Origin: G963674685 sp964591275 | GTDB taxonomy: Bacteria; Lernaellota; Lernaellaia; JACKCT01 | Assembly: GCA_964591275.1 (NCBI GenBank) | Contig: CAZQAE010000009.1 | Span: 29,636-93,635 of the forward strand | Length of the DNA: 64,000 bases | Direction: 5' to 3' | Part shown: positions 35,819 to 45,169 of the stretch, in pieces | Position numbering within the stretch: position 1 is the stretch's first letter | Layout: each line of letters begins with the position of its first letter | The notes under the pieces: model-generated | The model's database searches: none | The model's input: the letters and a program-made list of their open reading frames with translations, nothing else | What the model was told of the DNA's origin: nothing | Position numbers and translations under genes: made by a program

Positions 35819-35903
35819 TCTATTAACAGCAAAGCATTTTGTTGCTAGTGAAAGCGCTTTCTGTTGGCAACAAAACATTTTACTGATAATAAGTGAACGA
35901 CAA
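35819..35903 (+). repeat. Fic-flanking direct repeat, left copy
   Basis: An 85-base segment (TCTATTAACAGCAAAGCATT to GAACGACAA) that aligns without gaps to 37083-37167, with about 60 identical positions. It lies 51 bases upstream of the Fic ATG and contains a degenerate inverted repeat. Confidence 0.8.
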
Positions 35904-35953
35904 AAGGTAAAAAGCATGGCTTCATTTGAAAAAGCGAAGCAGGAGGTTATTTC

Positions 35954-37075
35954 ATGGTGCCGCCGGTAAAATATCACGACGGAGATTTCCCTCCGAAAAA
36001 AATTGATTGGCCCCAGCTTGTGCCTTGGATTGGTCCGGCAAACGCAGCCATTGCTCGATATGACGCTCTTCTGACCGCGATCCCTAATGCTTCATTATTG
36101 TTAAGCCCCCTGACGACCAAGGAAGCCGTTTTGTCTTCGCGTATTGAGGGTACGCAAGCCACCATGGGTGAGGTGTTGGAATACGAGGCCGGACCCGGCA
36201 AGAAAGAAGTTTCCTCGGCAAAGGAAGCCGACATCCATGAGATCATTAATTACCGAGCGGCGATGCGGGAAGCGGAAAATATGTTGACGGAGTTGCCTTT
36301 TTGCAACCGTATCTTGAAGGCCGCCCACCGTGTTTTACTCTCCGGTGTGCGTGGCCATGGAAAATCTCCTGGAAGATTTCGTTTAACTCCAAATTGGATC
36401 GGCCCCGCGGGTTGCACTGTCGAAGACGCGAGGTACATACCCATTTCTGCGGACAAAATTCCTGAGGGGATGAGCCAGTGGGAAAAATACATTTATTCGA
36501 ATCAACCCGATGCCCTGGTTCAACTCGGCATTCTCCATGCGGAATTTGAGGCTCTGCACCCCTTTCTCGACGGAAACGGACGTTTGGGACGCATGTGCGT
36601 GCCTTTGTTCATGTTTTATAAAAAAATCATTCAAAGCCCCACATTCTATATCTCTGAATATTTTGAGAAAAACAGGGACGAGTATTACGAGCGCCTCTTA
36701 GCCGTCTCTCGTGATAAAGACTGGACGCAGTGGTGTGTCTTCTTTCTTAAGGCGATTGTTGAACAAGCCGGGAATAACCAGACAAAAGCTAAAGATATCC
36801 TGAGCTTGTACGAAACAATGAAACTCAAAATTTCGGATGCCACAAGGTCGCAGTACGCGATCCACGCGGTTGACTTTATATTCAATCGCCCTTTCTTCAA
36901 CGCAACAGACTTTGTGGATGTCGCAGATATTCCTAATTCCACCGCCAGGAACATGCTGAGAAAACTTAGAGATTTTCATATTTTAAAGGAGATTCAACCG
37001 TCAAGCGGTCGGCGTCCTGCAATTTTTGCTTTTCCCGAATTAATCAATATCACCGAAGGTTCGAAAGTGATTTAG
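35954..37075 (+). CDS. Fic family AMPylase-type protein with inhibitory motif
   Basis: A 373-residue Fic protein. The core motif HPFLDGNGRLGR (about 194-205) is complete, so nucleotide transfer to a target hydroxyl is expected. An N-terminal inhibitory helix with SSRIEGTQ (S/TxxxE[G/N], about 56-63) marks it as a class II, self-inhibited enzyme. The C-terminal 80 residues form a winged-helix-like domain (DVADIPNSTARNMLRKL). GCAGGAGG lies 7 bases before the ATG. No antitoxin is adjacent, fitting the built-in inhibition. The gene sits between 85-base direct repeats, suggesting that it moved as a cassette or that both ends bind the same regulator. The target is unknown. Confidence 0.92.
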   Translation: MVPPVKYHDGDFPPKKIDWPQLVPWIGPANAAIARYDALLTAIPNASLLLSPLTTKEAVLSSRIEGTQATMGEVLEYEAGPGKKEVSSAKEADIHEIINYRAAMREAENMLTELPFCNRILKAAHRVLLSGVRGHGKSPGRFRLTPNWIGPAGCTVEDARYIPISADKIPEGMSQWEKYIYSNQPDALVQLGILHAEFEALHPFLDGNGRLGRMCVPLFMFYKKIIQSPTFYISEYFEKNRDEYYERLLAVSRDKDWTQWCVFFLKAIVEQAGNNQTKAKDILSLYETMKLKISDATRSQYAIHAVDFIFNRPFFNATDFVDVADIPNSTARNMLRKLRDFHILKEIQPSSGRRPAIFAFPELINITEGSKVI

Positions 37076-37082
37076 ACGACAA

Positions 37083-37167
37083 TCTATTAACAACAAAACA
37101 CTTTGTGGTTAGTGAAAGGGCCTTTGGCTAACAACAAGCGATTTTGTTGTTAATCCATGAGCGACAA
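37083..37167 (+). repeat. Fic-flanking direct repeat, right copy
   Basis: Starts seven bases after the Fic stop codon. Within it TTAACAACAAAA (37087-37098) and TTTTGTTGTTAA (37142-37153) are a perfect 12-base inverted repeat. The left copy keeps only part of this symmetry. Confidence 0.8.
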
Positions 37168-37306
37168 GAATATTTGCGTTTTGAAAAAAAGGTTGAAAAT
37201 TTTTCAAAAATTGATCCATCCGACGAAGATTGCCAAATGGACGCAGGGACGGCTTTGCCGACCGCGACCAGCAGGTCCGTCATGCAGGCTTATCTCCGCT
37301 TTCCGC

Positions 37307-38695
37307 TCAGCGCTTGCAGCCGCGTTTGACCTTGATTTTCCAGCCGGGGCGTATGATGTTTCTGCGGATTTTCGGGTTGAGCCTTTTCAGGCACCTTACG
37401 GTCGTTTTGTACTTGCGTGCGATGTTCCACAGGCTGTCGCCCTTTTTCACCTTGTATCTGATGTAGCTGTATTTTTTCTTCGGCGCGGTGAGCTTTCTGA
37501 TTTCCGTTTTTGTGAGATACACATCCTCTCGCGGAAATTCTTCGAGCATCTTCTGAAAAACTTCGGCGCGGCTCTCGGGAACATTGATCGTATAAACGGC
37601 GTCTTTCGGCGGCGTATAATCTCCCAAAAGCGCCGGATTGAATGCCTTAAGCTCGTCGTAATCCATGCCGGCAAGCCCCGCGAGAGTTTTGAGACTCGCG
37701 ACGCCGTCGAGCGGGATTTTGACCGGTCTCATCGCAGGATTCGGCTCTACGAAAAAGCCGTATAGCTCCGGCTGCTTGGCGATGAGCATGGCCGCGTAGA
37801 ACTTCGGCACGTAGTTCATGGTTTCCTGCGGAAGGTCAAGCTGCCAGAAATCATTGACGCCCTTGGCCCGCACGTTGCGGGCCACGCGGTCTTCGCCGCA
37901 GTTATAGCCGGCCAGGGCCAGGCTCCAATCACCGAGCATGGCATAATTTCCGCCAAGGTATTGCGCGGCGGCATGGGTGGCGATTTCGGGATCGCGACGC
38001 TCGTCAACCCAGCTATCGATACGCATGCCGAAGCGGCGCGCGGTGCCGGGAATGAACTGCCAGATTCCCACGGCGGAGGCGGGGGAAAGAGCGTAGGGAT
38101 AAAATGCGGATTCAATGATGGGCAGGTATTTGAGATCGTCGGGCTGGCCTTTTTCCGCCAAAACTCTTTCGATCATGTCCATGTAGGCGCCGGAGCGGAT
38201 CAGGGCCTTTTGCATCGTCATGCGCCCGTTGGTCAGGTAATATTTCATCCAGTATTCCACTCTGGGATTGTACTGGATGCCCAACGTCGTCTCGTCTTCG
38301 GGCGCAGTGAGCATCACGCCGCGCAGTCGCGCCACGCGAAGGCTTTGCAGGCACGCACGCAAGAAAAGCTGCTCCAGTTTTGTGTCCCACTCGCTTTTCT
38401 TTGTGCGATCCACGCGCGTGAGCAAGATCTCGACGGCGGTCTGATATTCTCGCTGCGCCTCGGGCAGATTTTCAGCGCCCGCCAGATTCTCGGCGCTTTT
38501 CAGGATGGATTCGACGATGCCGACGGCCTCTTCCTTTTGGAGAAAGCCTTCATCCTTGACGAGGGATTTGGACGGCTCGACCTTTATGTCCGGGGTCACG
38601 CCGCCGGAGGTTTTGATGTACTGACAACCCGTAGCGAAAATGAACGCCAGCGCGATGACGAAAAGGAAATTCTGTTTTGTTTTTAAGCACTTCAT
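37307..38695 (-). CDS. mltD: Membrane-bound lytic transglycosylase MltD-like
   Basis: A 462-residue lipoprotein (lipobox FATGC, Cys about 24). The central SLT domain (about 195-310) holds the catalytic Glu in IIESAFYPYALSPASAVGIW, then GIWQFIPGTARRFGM and the NCGEDRV segment. A C-terminal LysM domain begins IRYKVKKGDSLWNIARKYKT and ends GWKIKVKRG, giving peptidoglycan binding. It cleaves glycan strands to 1,6-anhydro products. E. coli MltD has two LysM domains; here one is clear. The ATG at 38695 is the only start consistent with the lipobox. It stands alone, convergent with the Fic gene. Confidence 0.93.
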   Translation of the reverse strand: MKCLKTKQNFLFVIALAFIFATGCQYIKTSGGVTPDIKVEPSKSLVKDEGFLQKEEAVGIVESILKSAENLAGAENLPEAQREYQTAVEILLTRVDRTKKSEWDTKLEQLFLRACLQSLRVARLRGVMLTAPEDETTLGIQYNPRVEYWMKYYLTNGRMTMQKALIRSGAYMDMIERVLAEKGQPDDLKYLPIIESAFYPYALSPASAVGIWQFIPGTARRFGMRIDSWVDERRDPEIATHAAAQYLGGNYAMLGDWSLALAGYNCGEDRVARNVRAKGVNDFWQLDLPQETMNYVPKFYAAMLIAKQPELYGFFVEPNPAMRPVKIPLDGVASLKTLAGLAGMDYDELKAFNPALLGDYTPPKDAVYTINVPESRAEVFQKMLEEFPREDVYLTKTEIRKLTAPKKKYSYIRYKVKKGDSLWNIARKYKTTVRCLKRLNPKIRRNIIRPGWKIKVKRGCKR

Positions 38696-38835
38696 AGCTC
38701 GGGTTCATAGCATGACAAGGGGCCCGAAACAAGAATGCCAAATTTTCATCGCCTCAAATTCTACAAATGACAAGGGCTCTCTACGTATGATAGCATACGG
38801 GAAATATCCTAAACGCCTCGGAGGGCCTTAAAAAA

Positions 38836-39228
38836 ATGGATGCTGACAAGCTGCTGGATTTGCTGCTGGACCTGGATCACGACCTGGGAAAATACATCGT
38901 GATGCCCCTCAACTACCTGCCGCCGGACGCGGCGCAGCACCAGTTGCGCGCGGCTTTGGGCAACGCACTGCTGTTGACGCGGCAAACGGTCCAGGGCGTG
39001 AAAACGGCTCGGGAAATCTGGGCGGCCTTTTGCGCGGAGACTGCCGGATGTTTTGAAAACGTTATAGTATTCAGGCTTCTCGAAGAGGCGGTGGCGGGCG
39101 CCCTGGCCTGGGAAAGTACAATCAACGACCTGGGCTATCCGCTGGATCGGGTCATGATCGAAAACGATTTGAGGAAAGTTCCTTTTGCCATACGCGGTCT
39201 GATCGAGGAAACTAAAAGTGCCCGCTAA
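38836..39228 (+). CDS. Small helical protein, first gene of signalling operon
   Basis: A 130-residue soluble protein, predicted mostly helical (KLLDLLLDLDHDLGKYIVMP, LGNALLLTRQTVQGVKTARE). I recognise no family. The LDHDLGKYI segment, with His-Asp and Lys, recalls Hpt-like or chemotaxis-type helical bundles, but no canonical HxxKG is present. GGAGGG sits 11 bases before the ATG. It overlaps the sigma54 activator gene by 11 bases, so it is translationally coupled to the signalling cluster and probably an intermediate or adaptor in it. Confidence 0.7.
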   Translation: MDADKLLDLLLDLDHDLGKYIVMPLNYLPPDAAQHQLRAALGNALLLTRQTVQGVKTAREIWAAFCAETAGCFENVIVFRLLEEAVAGALAWESTINDLGYPLDRVMIENDLRKVPFAIRGLIEETKSAR

Positions 39229-40858
39229 ACCCCGCGTCCTGGTCATCGACGATCAGTTGGCCTACGCCCAAATCGTCAGGTCGCAGATGCCCGAGTTCAC
39301 GCTGATAAAGCCCCTGGGGCCGACTCAGCCGCCGCGCCTTCCCGATGGGCCCTCGGCGCTTGAGTACCTCAAAAAACACGCCGCCAAGGTCGATGTCATC
39401 CTTTTAGACATGCATTTCGACGCGCCGCCCGAGCGCCTTTTGCCGCTGGGCGAGGGTTTCAGCGAACGGCGAACGCGGCGCTTCCAGGGCGTGGCCATCC
39501 TTCGCGAAATCCGTCGGCTTTATCCCAGACTTCCGGTTCTTTTGATGACATCCATTGAAGATCTGGCCCTCGTGGATGCGGCCGACGAACTGATAGATCA
39601 GTCCATGACCTACCTGCTTGATGGCGGCGACGTGGACGCCCTTCGCATACGTATGAGCGGCGCGCTCAAAGAAGCGGACCTGGATATGGAGGAATCGGGA
39701 ATCTTGTGGGGAGAAGACCCGGCGATGCGCGCCGTCAGGCGGCGCCTAATGGTGCTGACCCGTGGTCGGATGCCGGTGATTCTCGAAGGCGAAACAGGAA
39801 CCGGCAAATCCTATCTCGCCGAAAAATTCCTGCACCCTAACAGCGGACGTCCCGGACCCTTCATCACGCTGGACCTGTCTTCGGTTCCGAGTGATCTTGT
39901 GGCCGCACACCTTTTCGGCGCCGTGCGCGGCGCGTACACCGGTGCTGTTGCGGATCGAGAGGGAGTTTTTCAACTCGCGCACAAAGGCACCCTTTTTATC
40001 GATGAGATTCAAAACGCGCCCCAAGTCGTGCAAAGGCAGCTTCTGCTCGCGCTGCAGGACGGTCGTTTCCGTCCTTTAGGCTCCAAACGCGAGATGCATG
40101 TTGATGTGAAAGTGATCGCCGCTTCCAACGCATCGCTTCCACAGGCCGTGCGCGATGGACGTTTTCGATCCGACCTCTATATGCGCCTGTCGCCCTCGAC
40201 CCGCGTGGTGATTCCGCCCCTTTGCGACCGATCCGCCGATATTCCCTTCCTCCTGCGGCGCTTTGCCGCGCTATCGTTTAATGATCGGGAGGTCGCCGCA
40301 CTGCGTGATGAGGTGGCCGCCGCCCTTGGGATGCCGAAAAACCCGCCTTTCGAACTCGCCGTCGGTCGAAATGGCAAAAAAACGGGCGATGCGCTCCAGA
40401 TCGTTTTGCCCGAGCCCGCCTGGAAATTGCTCATGCGCCATCATTGGCCGGGAAATATGCGCGAAGCGGCTATGGTGATGCGCAATATTGTCTCGTTCAC
40501 GCTCGTGGAAGCGGTGGACGCCGCGCGGAGCGGATTGCCGCTGCACACGCCGCGCCTGCAAGCCGATTCCGGGCTTGTTGGCGAGCTGCTGGCCGGGTCG
40601 AAATCGATGTCCGTCCCTGGCGATGGGCAACAAAACACCGGGGACATGATTCCGGTGCGCATCCAGGCGGCGCACTCCCTTTCCGCTGTTTCCAGTTCGG
40701 TCGAGCGGCAGTATTTCCTGACCTTGTATCGGCAGACAAGCGGCGACTTCGCGCAGATGGCCGATATGCTTATGGGAGACGCCGACAAAGCCAGGGCGGT
40801 CAGACTGCGTTTTAATCAATTGGGTTTGAAGATACGCGAACTGGGGAAAAATGTTTAG
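39218..40858 (+). CDS. Sigma54-dependent response regulator (AAA+ activator)
   Basis: A 546-residue NtrC-type protein. A receiver domain (1-150) has the acidic pocket IDDQ and the phospho-acceptor in VILLDMHFD (Asp about 64), with a long insertion after it. The AAA+ core has Walker A GETGTGKS (191-198), GAYTGA (238-243, the sigma54 contact, usually GAFTGA), and Walker B TLFIDEIQ. The C-terminal 50 residues form a Fis-type HTH (LYRQTSGDFAQMADMLMG). The GTG start overlaps the preceding gene by 11 bases and the following kinase overlaps by 8. It should activate sigma54 promoters when phosphorylated; targets are unknown. Confidence 0.92.
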   Translation: MPAKPRVLVIDDQLAYAQIVRSQMPEFTLIKPLGPTQPPRLPDGPSALEYLKKHAAKVDVILLDMHFDAPPERLLPLGEGFSERRTRRFQGVAILREIRRLYPRLPVLLMTSIEDLALVDAADELIDQSMTYLLDGGDVDALRIRMSGALKEADLDMEESGILWGEDPAMRAVRRRLMVLTRGRMPVILEGETGTGKSYLAEKFLHPNSGRPGPFITLDLSSVPSDLVAAHLFGAVRGAYTGAVADREGVFQLAHKGTLFIDEIQNAPQVVQRQLLLALQDGRFRPLGSKREMHVDVKVIAASNASLPQAVRDGRFRSDLYMRLSPSTRVVIPPLCDRSADIPFLLRRFAALSFNDREVAALRDEVAAALGMPKNPPFELAVGRNGKKTGDALQIVLPEPAWKLLMRHHWPGNMREAAMVMRNIVSFTLVEAVDAARSGLPLHTPRLQADSGLVGELLAGSKSMSVPGDGQQNTGDMIPVRIQAAHSLSAVSSSVERQYFLTLYRQTSGDFAQMADMLMGDADKARAVRLRFNQLGLKIRELGKNV

Positions 40859-43664
40859 GCTGGATCGACTTAAGACAGCAGCGCTTGTCATGACGGTGAC
40901 GATGGCTCTGCTTTGCGTTTCGCTGGTGCGGGCGGCTGATGAAAAGCCGTCGGAACTGGTCGATGACGCTCTGGAGCGTTTGGCTCGGCGGCGCAACGAC
41001 GAAGCCCTGAAACTGTATCAAAAAAAGGACTATCCCGGCGCCCTGGCGCTTTTTCAAACGGCTTATAAGCTCGATCCCGCTAGCGCGGAGATTTGCAACA
41101 ACCTGGCCTTTTTGTATCAGCTTCTGGGCAACTACGACGCGGCGGAAGGGTATTATCGCCGGACGCTCAAGCTCGATTCTGAAAGATTTGTGGCCTATCT
41201 CAACCTTGTTGATCTACTCGCCATGCAGTCCGATACGCCGCAGCGTCTTGAGGAAGCCTCCAAACTGCTGACCAGGGCGCGTGAAATTCGGGGCAATGTT
41301 CCTGAGATCATTCTCCGGCAGGCCCGCGTCGCCGTTAAGTCAGGAGTATTTGAACAGGGCGAGCGTTTTTACACGGAGTATTTGGAAACCGAAGTCGCCG
41401 GCGACCTTCTGAGTATCGAGATCGGCGATTTCTATCGGGATTTCGCCCGATACGACGATGCCCTGAACTGGTATCGCCGCGTGGACGAGGATGGGCAGTA
41501 CGGCGCTGAAGCGGCCCGGCGAATTTGGGAGATTGACGTGGATCGCCAGGCCAGACGCTTCGGTTGGGTTAAGCCCGCCAAAGAGATTTCCGCCAAGGCG
41601 AGGCGAATGGCCGCCCACGGTCGGATTCTTTTCCACCAGGGTCAATATGCCGAGGCCGAAAAGCTTTTGCGCGAGGCCGTCGCCGCGTCGCCGCACTTTG
41701 CAGAGGCCTGGGCCGATCTGGGCGATCTTTTGCGCAAAACGGATAAGGCCGAGGGCGCCGAGCTGGCCTATCTTCGCGCCCTGGCTCATGACAACGGCAA
41801 CGCGGAATTTCATGCCCGGCTCGCCGAGTTGTACCGGGACGGTTCGCTGGGGGCTCGGCCAACGGAAGTAATCCTCTTTTTTGAAAAGGCTTTGCAGCTA
41901 AAATCGGATTGGAGCGCCCTGCGCATCAAACTCGTCGCCGCCTACAAAGCTGTGGGAAACTTTCAGCAGGCGATCTGGCATATCGAAAAATATCTGGCCG
42001 AAACGCCCGAAGACGAAGATCGCTCCCGGATTCTGGCGATGAAAGAATCCCTGGAAGCCTTGCTGCCCGAACCAAGCGGCGAAACGAATGACCCGGCGAA
42101 TTATCCGGTTGAGACCGACCATGTTCTTATGGACGCCCTTGGTCGCGTACGCGCCCTTTTAATGCGCGGCGAGCTTGATTCAGCGATGGCGCAACTTGAA
42201 AAAGTGCCGGAAGGCGACCGGAACACGGAAGTCCTCAACTTCAAAGCACGGATTCTTCAAAGCGCGGGGCGTTTGACCGAAGCTGTTACGGCTCTGGAAA
42301 CCTCGCTGCAAATTGACCCGGCGCAAGATGATATTTACACACATCTCGGGTGCATTCTCATGGATTTTGGGAATTATAAAAGCTCACGGCAGCGCCTTTT
42401 ATTTGCAGAGCAGCTTGGGGATGAAAACGCCCTGTATCATCTGGCCCGGCTGGACGCTTCCGTTCGGGGGTCGCGAAAACTTCTTTGGCTCAGTGATTGG
42501 AGCCGGTTGTTTTCTTTGTTCCGGGCGCGCGGGCGCCTGGATTCCTACCTCGGGCAGGGTCATGAAACGCGGCTCATCCACGCCGCGCACGAGCTGAAAA
42601 GCCGAATTGATCGGCGGCTGCGCACCCTGTACCTCCAGATCGTTGCTTTGGCGGCGCTGGCGGCGCTGGGGGCATTGGCCCTTTATTGGCGATTGTACGG
42701 CGGCATTGATCTCAAAACCCTGATATCCCGACATCCAGAATCCGGCTCGGATGTGCAGCGCATTTTGTCGGCCATTCGGCACGAGGTGCTCAAGCACAAC
42801 ACTATGGCTCTGACGGGACTGGCCGAGGCAATCGATCAGGGCCCCGGCGCGCAGGGCAAGGCGAGTCACATTGCCATCGGTCTCTTTGGCGGCGACGGGA
42901 AAGAAGCGGTGATCGACAGGCTCCGCGATTATGCCGACCGCCTGCGCCGAATTGGAAGGGCCTACTCGGAACGCCTGAACCTCACGCGACGCGACGAGGG
43001 ACTTTCGGCCATCTTCAAGGGATTTGGCATTTTGGAAAAATGGATCAGAGACTTCGACCGAATCGACTCTTTGTCGGCGGCGCGGCGCGAAAAGCTTTTG
43101 GACGCCATTGGGGATGCGACGCGCTTATTGAACACGCAGGGTTACGAAGCCGTTCGAGGACTGTTGGATCAACTGCGTGTGCTGGATGTGGATAAGAAAA
43201 TCCTCATTTCGATTCACAGAAGAATTCAGCGCGAACCGGCGTTTAAGGACGCTGTTTTCAATCCGGCGCAAATAACGATATCGGCTCGTGAGCCGCGCAG
43301 CATTCTGATGCCCCGGCAGGCTTTTGAAGATGTCATGTCCAATCTGGTGCGCAACGCCGCGGCGGCTTCATGGGAAGACAACCGGGGCAAGATCGATATT
43401 GGCTTTGTGGTGGCCGACGATGTGGACGAGATCACGGGGGTCGAGCGCATCGCTCTTATCGTCAAGGATCGTTCGGACCAGAAGTTGAGCGTGGAAATGC
43501 TTCGTGACCGCTCCATCGATCAGGGCCTGGGACTGACGGCGGCGCTGGTTTCGCGTTATGACGGGACCATCGAAATTCTTGGCGGCGATGACTCGTGGTC
43601 CAAAGCGATTGTCGTAAAACTTCCCAGGGCGCCGATGGCCGTAGCGAATCCGGAGGACTTATGA
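40851..43664 (+). CDS. TPR-containing sensor histidine kinase
   Basis: A 937-residue protein: signal or anchor helix, about ten TPR-like repeats in the periplasm (35-530, such as AEICNNLAFLYQLLGNYDAA), a transmembrane helix near 596-615, and a cytoplasmic kinase. The phospho-acceptor candidate is His 644 in IRHEVLKHN; an N-box (MSNLVRNAAAAS, about 825-836) and a final ATP-lid (DQGLGLTAALVSRYDG) follow. The usual DxGxG box is degenerate (VKDRSDQK), so catalysis may be weak or use another site. The gene overlaps both response regulators, which strongly suggests a three-protein relay. The TPR sensor may detect an envelope protein or peptide. Confidence 0.85.
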   Translation: MFRLDRLKTAALVMTVTMALLCVSLVRAADEKPSELVDDALERLARRRNDEALKLYQKKDYPGALALFQTAYKLDPASAEICNNLAFLYQLLGNYDAAEGYYRRTLKLDSERFVAYLNLVDLLAMQSDTPQRLEEASKLLTRAREIRGNVPEIILRQARVAVKSGVFEQGERFYTEYLETEVAGDLLSIEIGDFYRDFARYDDALNWYRRVDEDGQYGAEAARRIWEIDVDRQARRFGWVKPAKEISAKARRMAAHGRILFHQGQYAEAEKLLREAVAASPHFAEAWADLGDLLRKTDKAEGAELAYLRALAHDNGNAEFHARLAELYRDGSLGARPTEVILFFEKALQLKSDWSALRIKLVAAYKAVGNFQQAIWHIEKYLAETPEDEDRSRILAMKESLEALLPEPSGETNDPANYPVETDHVLMDALGRVRALLMRGELDSAMAQLEKVPEGDRNTEVLNFKARILQSAGRLTEAVTALETSLQIDPAQDDIYTHLGCILMDFGNYKSSRQRLLFAEQLGDENALYHLARLDASVRGSRKLLWLSDWSRLFSLFRARGRLDSYLGQGHETRLIHAAHELKSRIDRRLRTLYLQIVALAALAALGALALYWRLYGGIDLKTLISRHPESGSDVQRILSAIRHEVLKHNTMALTGLAEAIDQGPGAQGKASHIAIGLFGGDGKEAVIDRLRDYADRLRRIGRAYSERLNLTRRDEGLSAIFKGFGILEKWIRDFDRIDSLSAARREKLLDAIGDATRLLNTQGYEAVRGLLDQLRVLDVDKKILISIHRRIQREPAFKDAVFNPAQITISAREPRSILMPRQAFEDVMSNLVRNAAAASWEDNRGKIDIGFVVADDVDEITGVERIALIVKDRSDQKLSVEMLRDRSIDQGLGLTAALVSRYDGTIEILGGDDSWSKAIVVKLPRAPMAVANPEDL

Positions 43665-44119
43665 CGCCAGGGAACCCGACGATTTTGATCATAGAAGACG
43701 GCGACGAATATCTGAACAACCTGAGTCGTTTCGTTGAGGGGCCGCAATATATCCAAGCCAAAAACGGCGCGGATGCCGCCCGGCGCCTTCGGCAGGGCAA
43801 TGTGGACTTGATTTATCTGGACATGCGTTTTGACCGCATTGCCTTAAGCGATCTGATGGGCGACCATTCCAAGGCGGCTTTCGAGCGGGGCGGCGACGAA
43901 CAGGCCGCATGGAAGCACTTGCAGATCAATCAAGGTTTGTTCATTCTGCATGAGCTGAAAAAAGCCGGGTTCGCAAATATTCCGGTTATTCTCGCTTATG
44001 ATTTTTCACGCGAGCCTCAGCGATTTGTAAATCTTAAAAAGCAATATCCCAAGCTGCGTTGGGTTTCGGACGCCGTGACAGCCGACGAGATCAGAAAGAT
44101 GATCGAGGATTTGTGCTGA
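43661..44119 (+). CDS. Atypical receiver-domain protein
   Basis: A 152-residue stand-alone receiver. The acidic pocket is IIEDGDEY and the phospho-acceptor is in LIYLDMRFD (Asp about 54), as in the sigma54 activator, which has the same DMxFD phrase and a similar insertion after it. The conserved Lys of classic receivers is not seen: the loop after strand 5 reads RWVSDAVTADE. It may be a regulator that cannot be fully phosphorylated or a phosphate sink. ATG at 43661 overlaps the kinase stop (ATGA), with CGGAGG seven bases before. The next gene follows after 20 bases. Confidence 0.85.
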   Translation: MTPGNPTILIIEDGDEYLNNLSRFVEGPQYIQAKNGADAARRLRQGNVDLIYLDMRFDRIALSDLMGDHSKAAFERGGDEQAAWKHLQINQGLFILHELKKAGFANIPVILAYDFSREPQRFVNLKKQYPKLRWVSDAVTADEIRKMIEDLC

Positions 44120-44139
44120 TAACAATGAGGTGAACAGCG

Positions 44140-45162
44140 GTGAGCATTGGATTTCAAAATATATGGCGCATGGGCTACGGAACCGCGTTGCACCGCGCAT
44201 TTGGCGTGCGGCGGCCACTGAACGTCATGCTCAGTCTCACCGACCGCTGCACATGCCTATGCAAATACTGCCGGATCCCCCTGCGTAAAAGTCCCGAAAT
44301 GAGCCTTGATCAGTTGATCGCCTTATTTGGGCAGATGCGCCGCGCTGGAACCGCGCGCCTGGGCCTGTGGGGCGGCGAGCCGCTCGTGCGAAGGGATATT
44401 GGAGATATTCTAGTCGCCGCAAAAGACAAGGGATTTTATGTCAGCGTGGACACAAACGGCGAATTAGTATCGCAAAAACTAACAGAACTGGAATCTGCGG
44501 ATCACGTGGTGGTTTCGCTTGATGGCCGCAAGGAAAATCATGATGGAAACCGCCATGCCGGAGCGCACGACGCAGCTTTGGAAGCCATTCGTGCGTTGTC
44601 TTTGCGTAACAAGCGTGTGTGGACGATTTCCGTATTGACCCGGCGAACGATTCACGACGTGGATTATATCCTCGACCTGGCGCGTGAGCACGGCTTCATG
44701 GCGACATTCCAGATTTTGCACCACAATGCAATTCTGGGAACCGACACAACCGACCTCGCGCCCGACGATCACGATCTAAGGCAGACGATTAAGTATCTCA
44801 TCCAGGCCAAACTGCGCGGCGCGCCCATTGCCAACACCATTCATTACCTCAAATACATTCGCGGTTGGCCGGATTTTTCACGTCCCGCCAGCTACGAGCG
44901 CGTCGGCTGGCTGCCGTGTTTCGCCGGCGATCTGTTTTGCAATATCGACACGAACGGCGACCTTTTCCCCTGTTCCCTGCTGGTCGGCCAGATCCCCGCG
45001 CGCAACGTGCTCACGAGCGGATTTTCCGAGGCCTTCAAGGCAACATCGCGAAAGGGATGCGAATCCTGTGCCGCAAGTTGCTACGTTGAGTACAACCATC
45101 TTCATTCGTTGAATCCCGCCGCCGTGTGGGATTTTGGCCGGTCTGTCGGATTGAAGGGTTAA
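44140..45162 (+). CDS. Radical SAM/SPASM domain protein
   Basis: A 340-residue radical SAM enzyme. CTCLCKYC (Cys 37, 41, 44) binds the SAM cluster, WGGEPLVRRDI is the GGEP motif, and VVSLDGRKENHD follows. The C-terminal 70 residues hold six or more cysteines (PCFAGDLFC, PCSL, GCESCAASC) that fit a SPASM or twitch auxiliary cluster. Family members modify ribosomal peptides or metabolites; no precursor peptide gene is visible here, so the target may be a protein or a small molecule. GTG start with GAGGTG seven bases before. It lies 20 bases after the receiver gene, so the relay and this enzyme share a transcript. Confidence 0.9.
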   Translation: MSIGFQNIWRMGYGTALHRAFGVRRPLNVMLSLTDRCTCLCKYCRIPLRKSPEMSLDQLIALFGQMRRAGTARLGLWGGEPLVRRDIGDILVAAKDKGFYVSVDTNGELVSQKLTELESADHVVVSLDGRKENHDGNRHAGAHDAALEAIRALSLRNKRVWTISVLTRRTIHDVDYILDLAREHGFMATFQILHHNAILGTDTTDLAPDDHDLRQTIKYLIQAKLRGAPIANTIHYLKYIRGWPDFSRPASYERVGWLPCFAGDLFCNIDTNGDLFPCSLLVGQIPARNVLTSGFSEAFKATSRKGCESCAASCYVEYNHLHSLNPAAVWDFGRSVGLKG

Positions 45163-45169
45163 CACTGCG

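Larger units (their letters stand above)
35046..35953. other. Repeat-rich region without an intact gene
   Basis: Around 900 bases between NMO and Fic hold no supported gene. They contain REP-like palindromes (35425-35584), an 18-base tandem repeat, the left Fic-flanking repeat, and just before it a short coding-like tail ending GEILDRVVENLMPVY and TAA, possibly the end of a lost gene. The short frames in this stretch look like chance. Confidence 0.5.

Noticed and set aside
37157..37765. 202-codon plus frame after the Fic gene
   Set aside because: Most of it is antisense to the C-terminus of mltD; only the first 25 codons lie outside, in and after the repeat.
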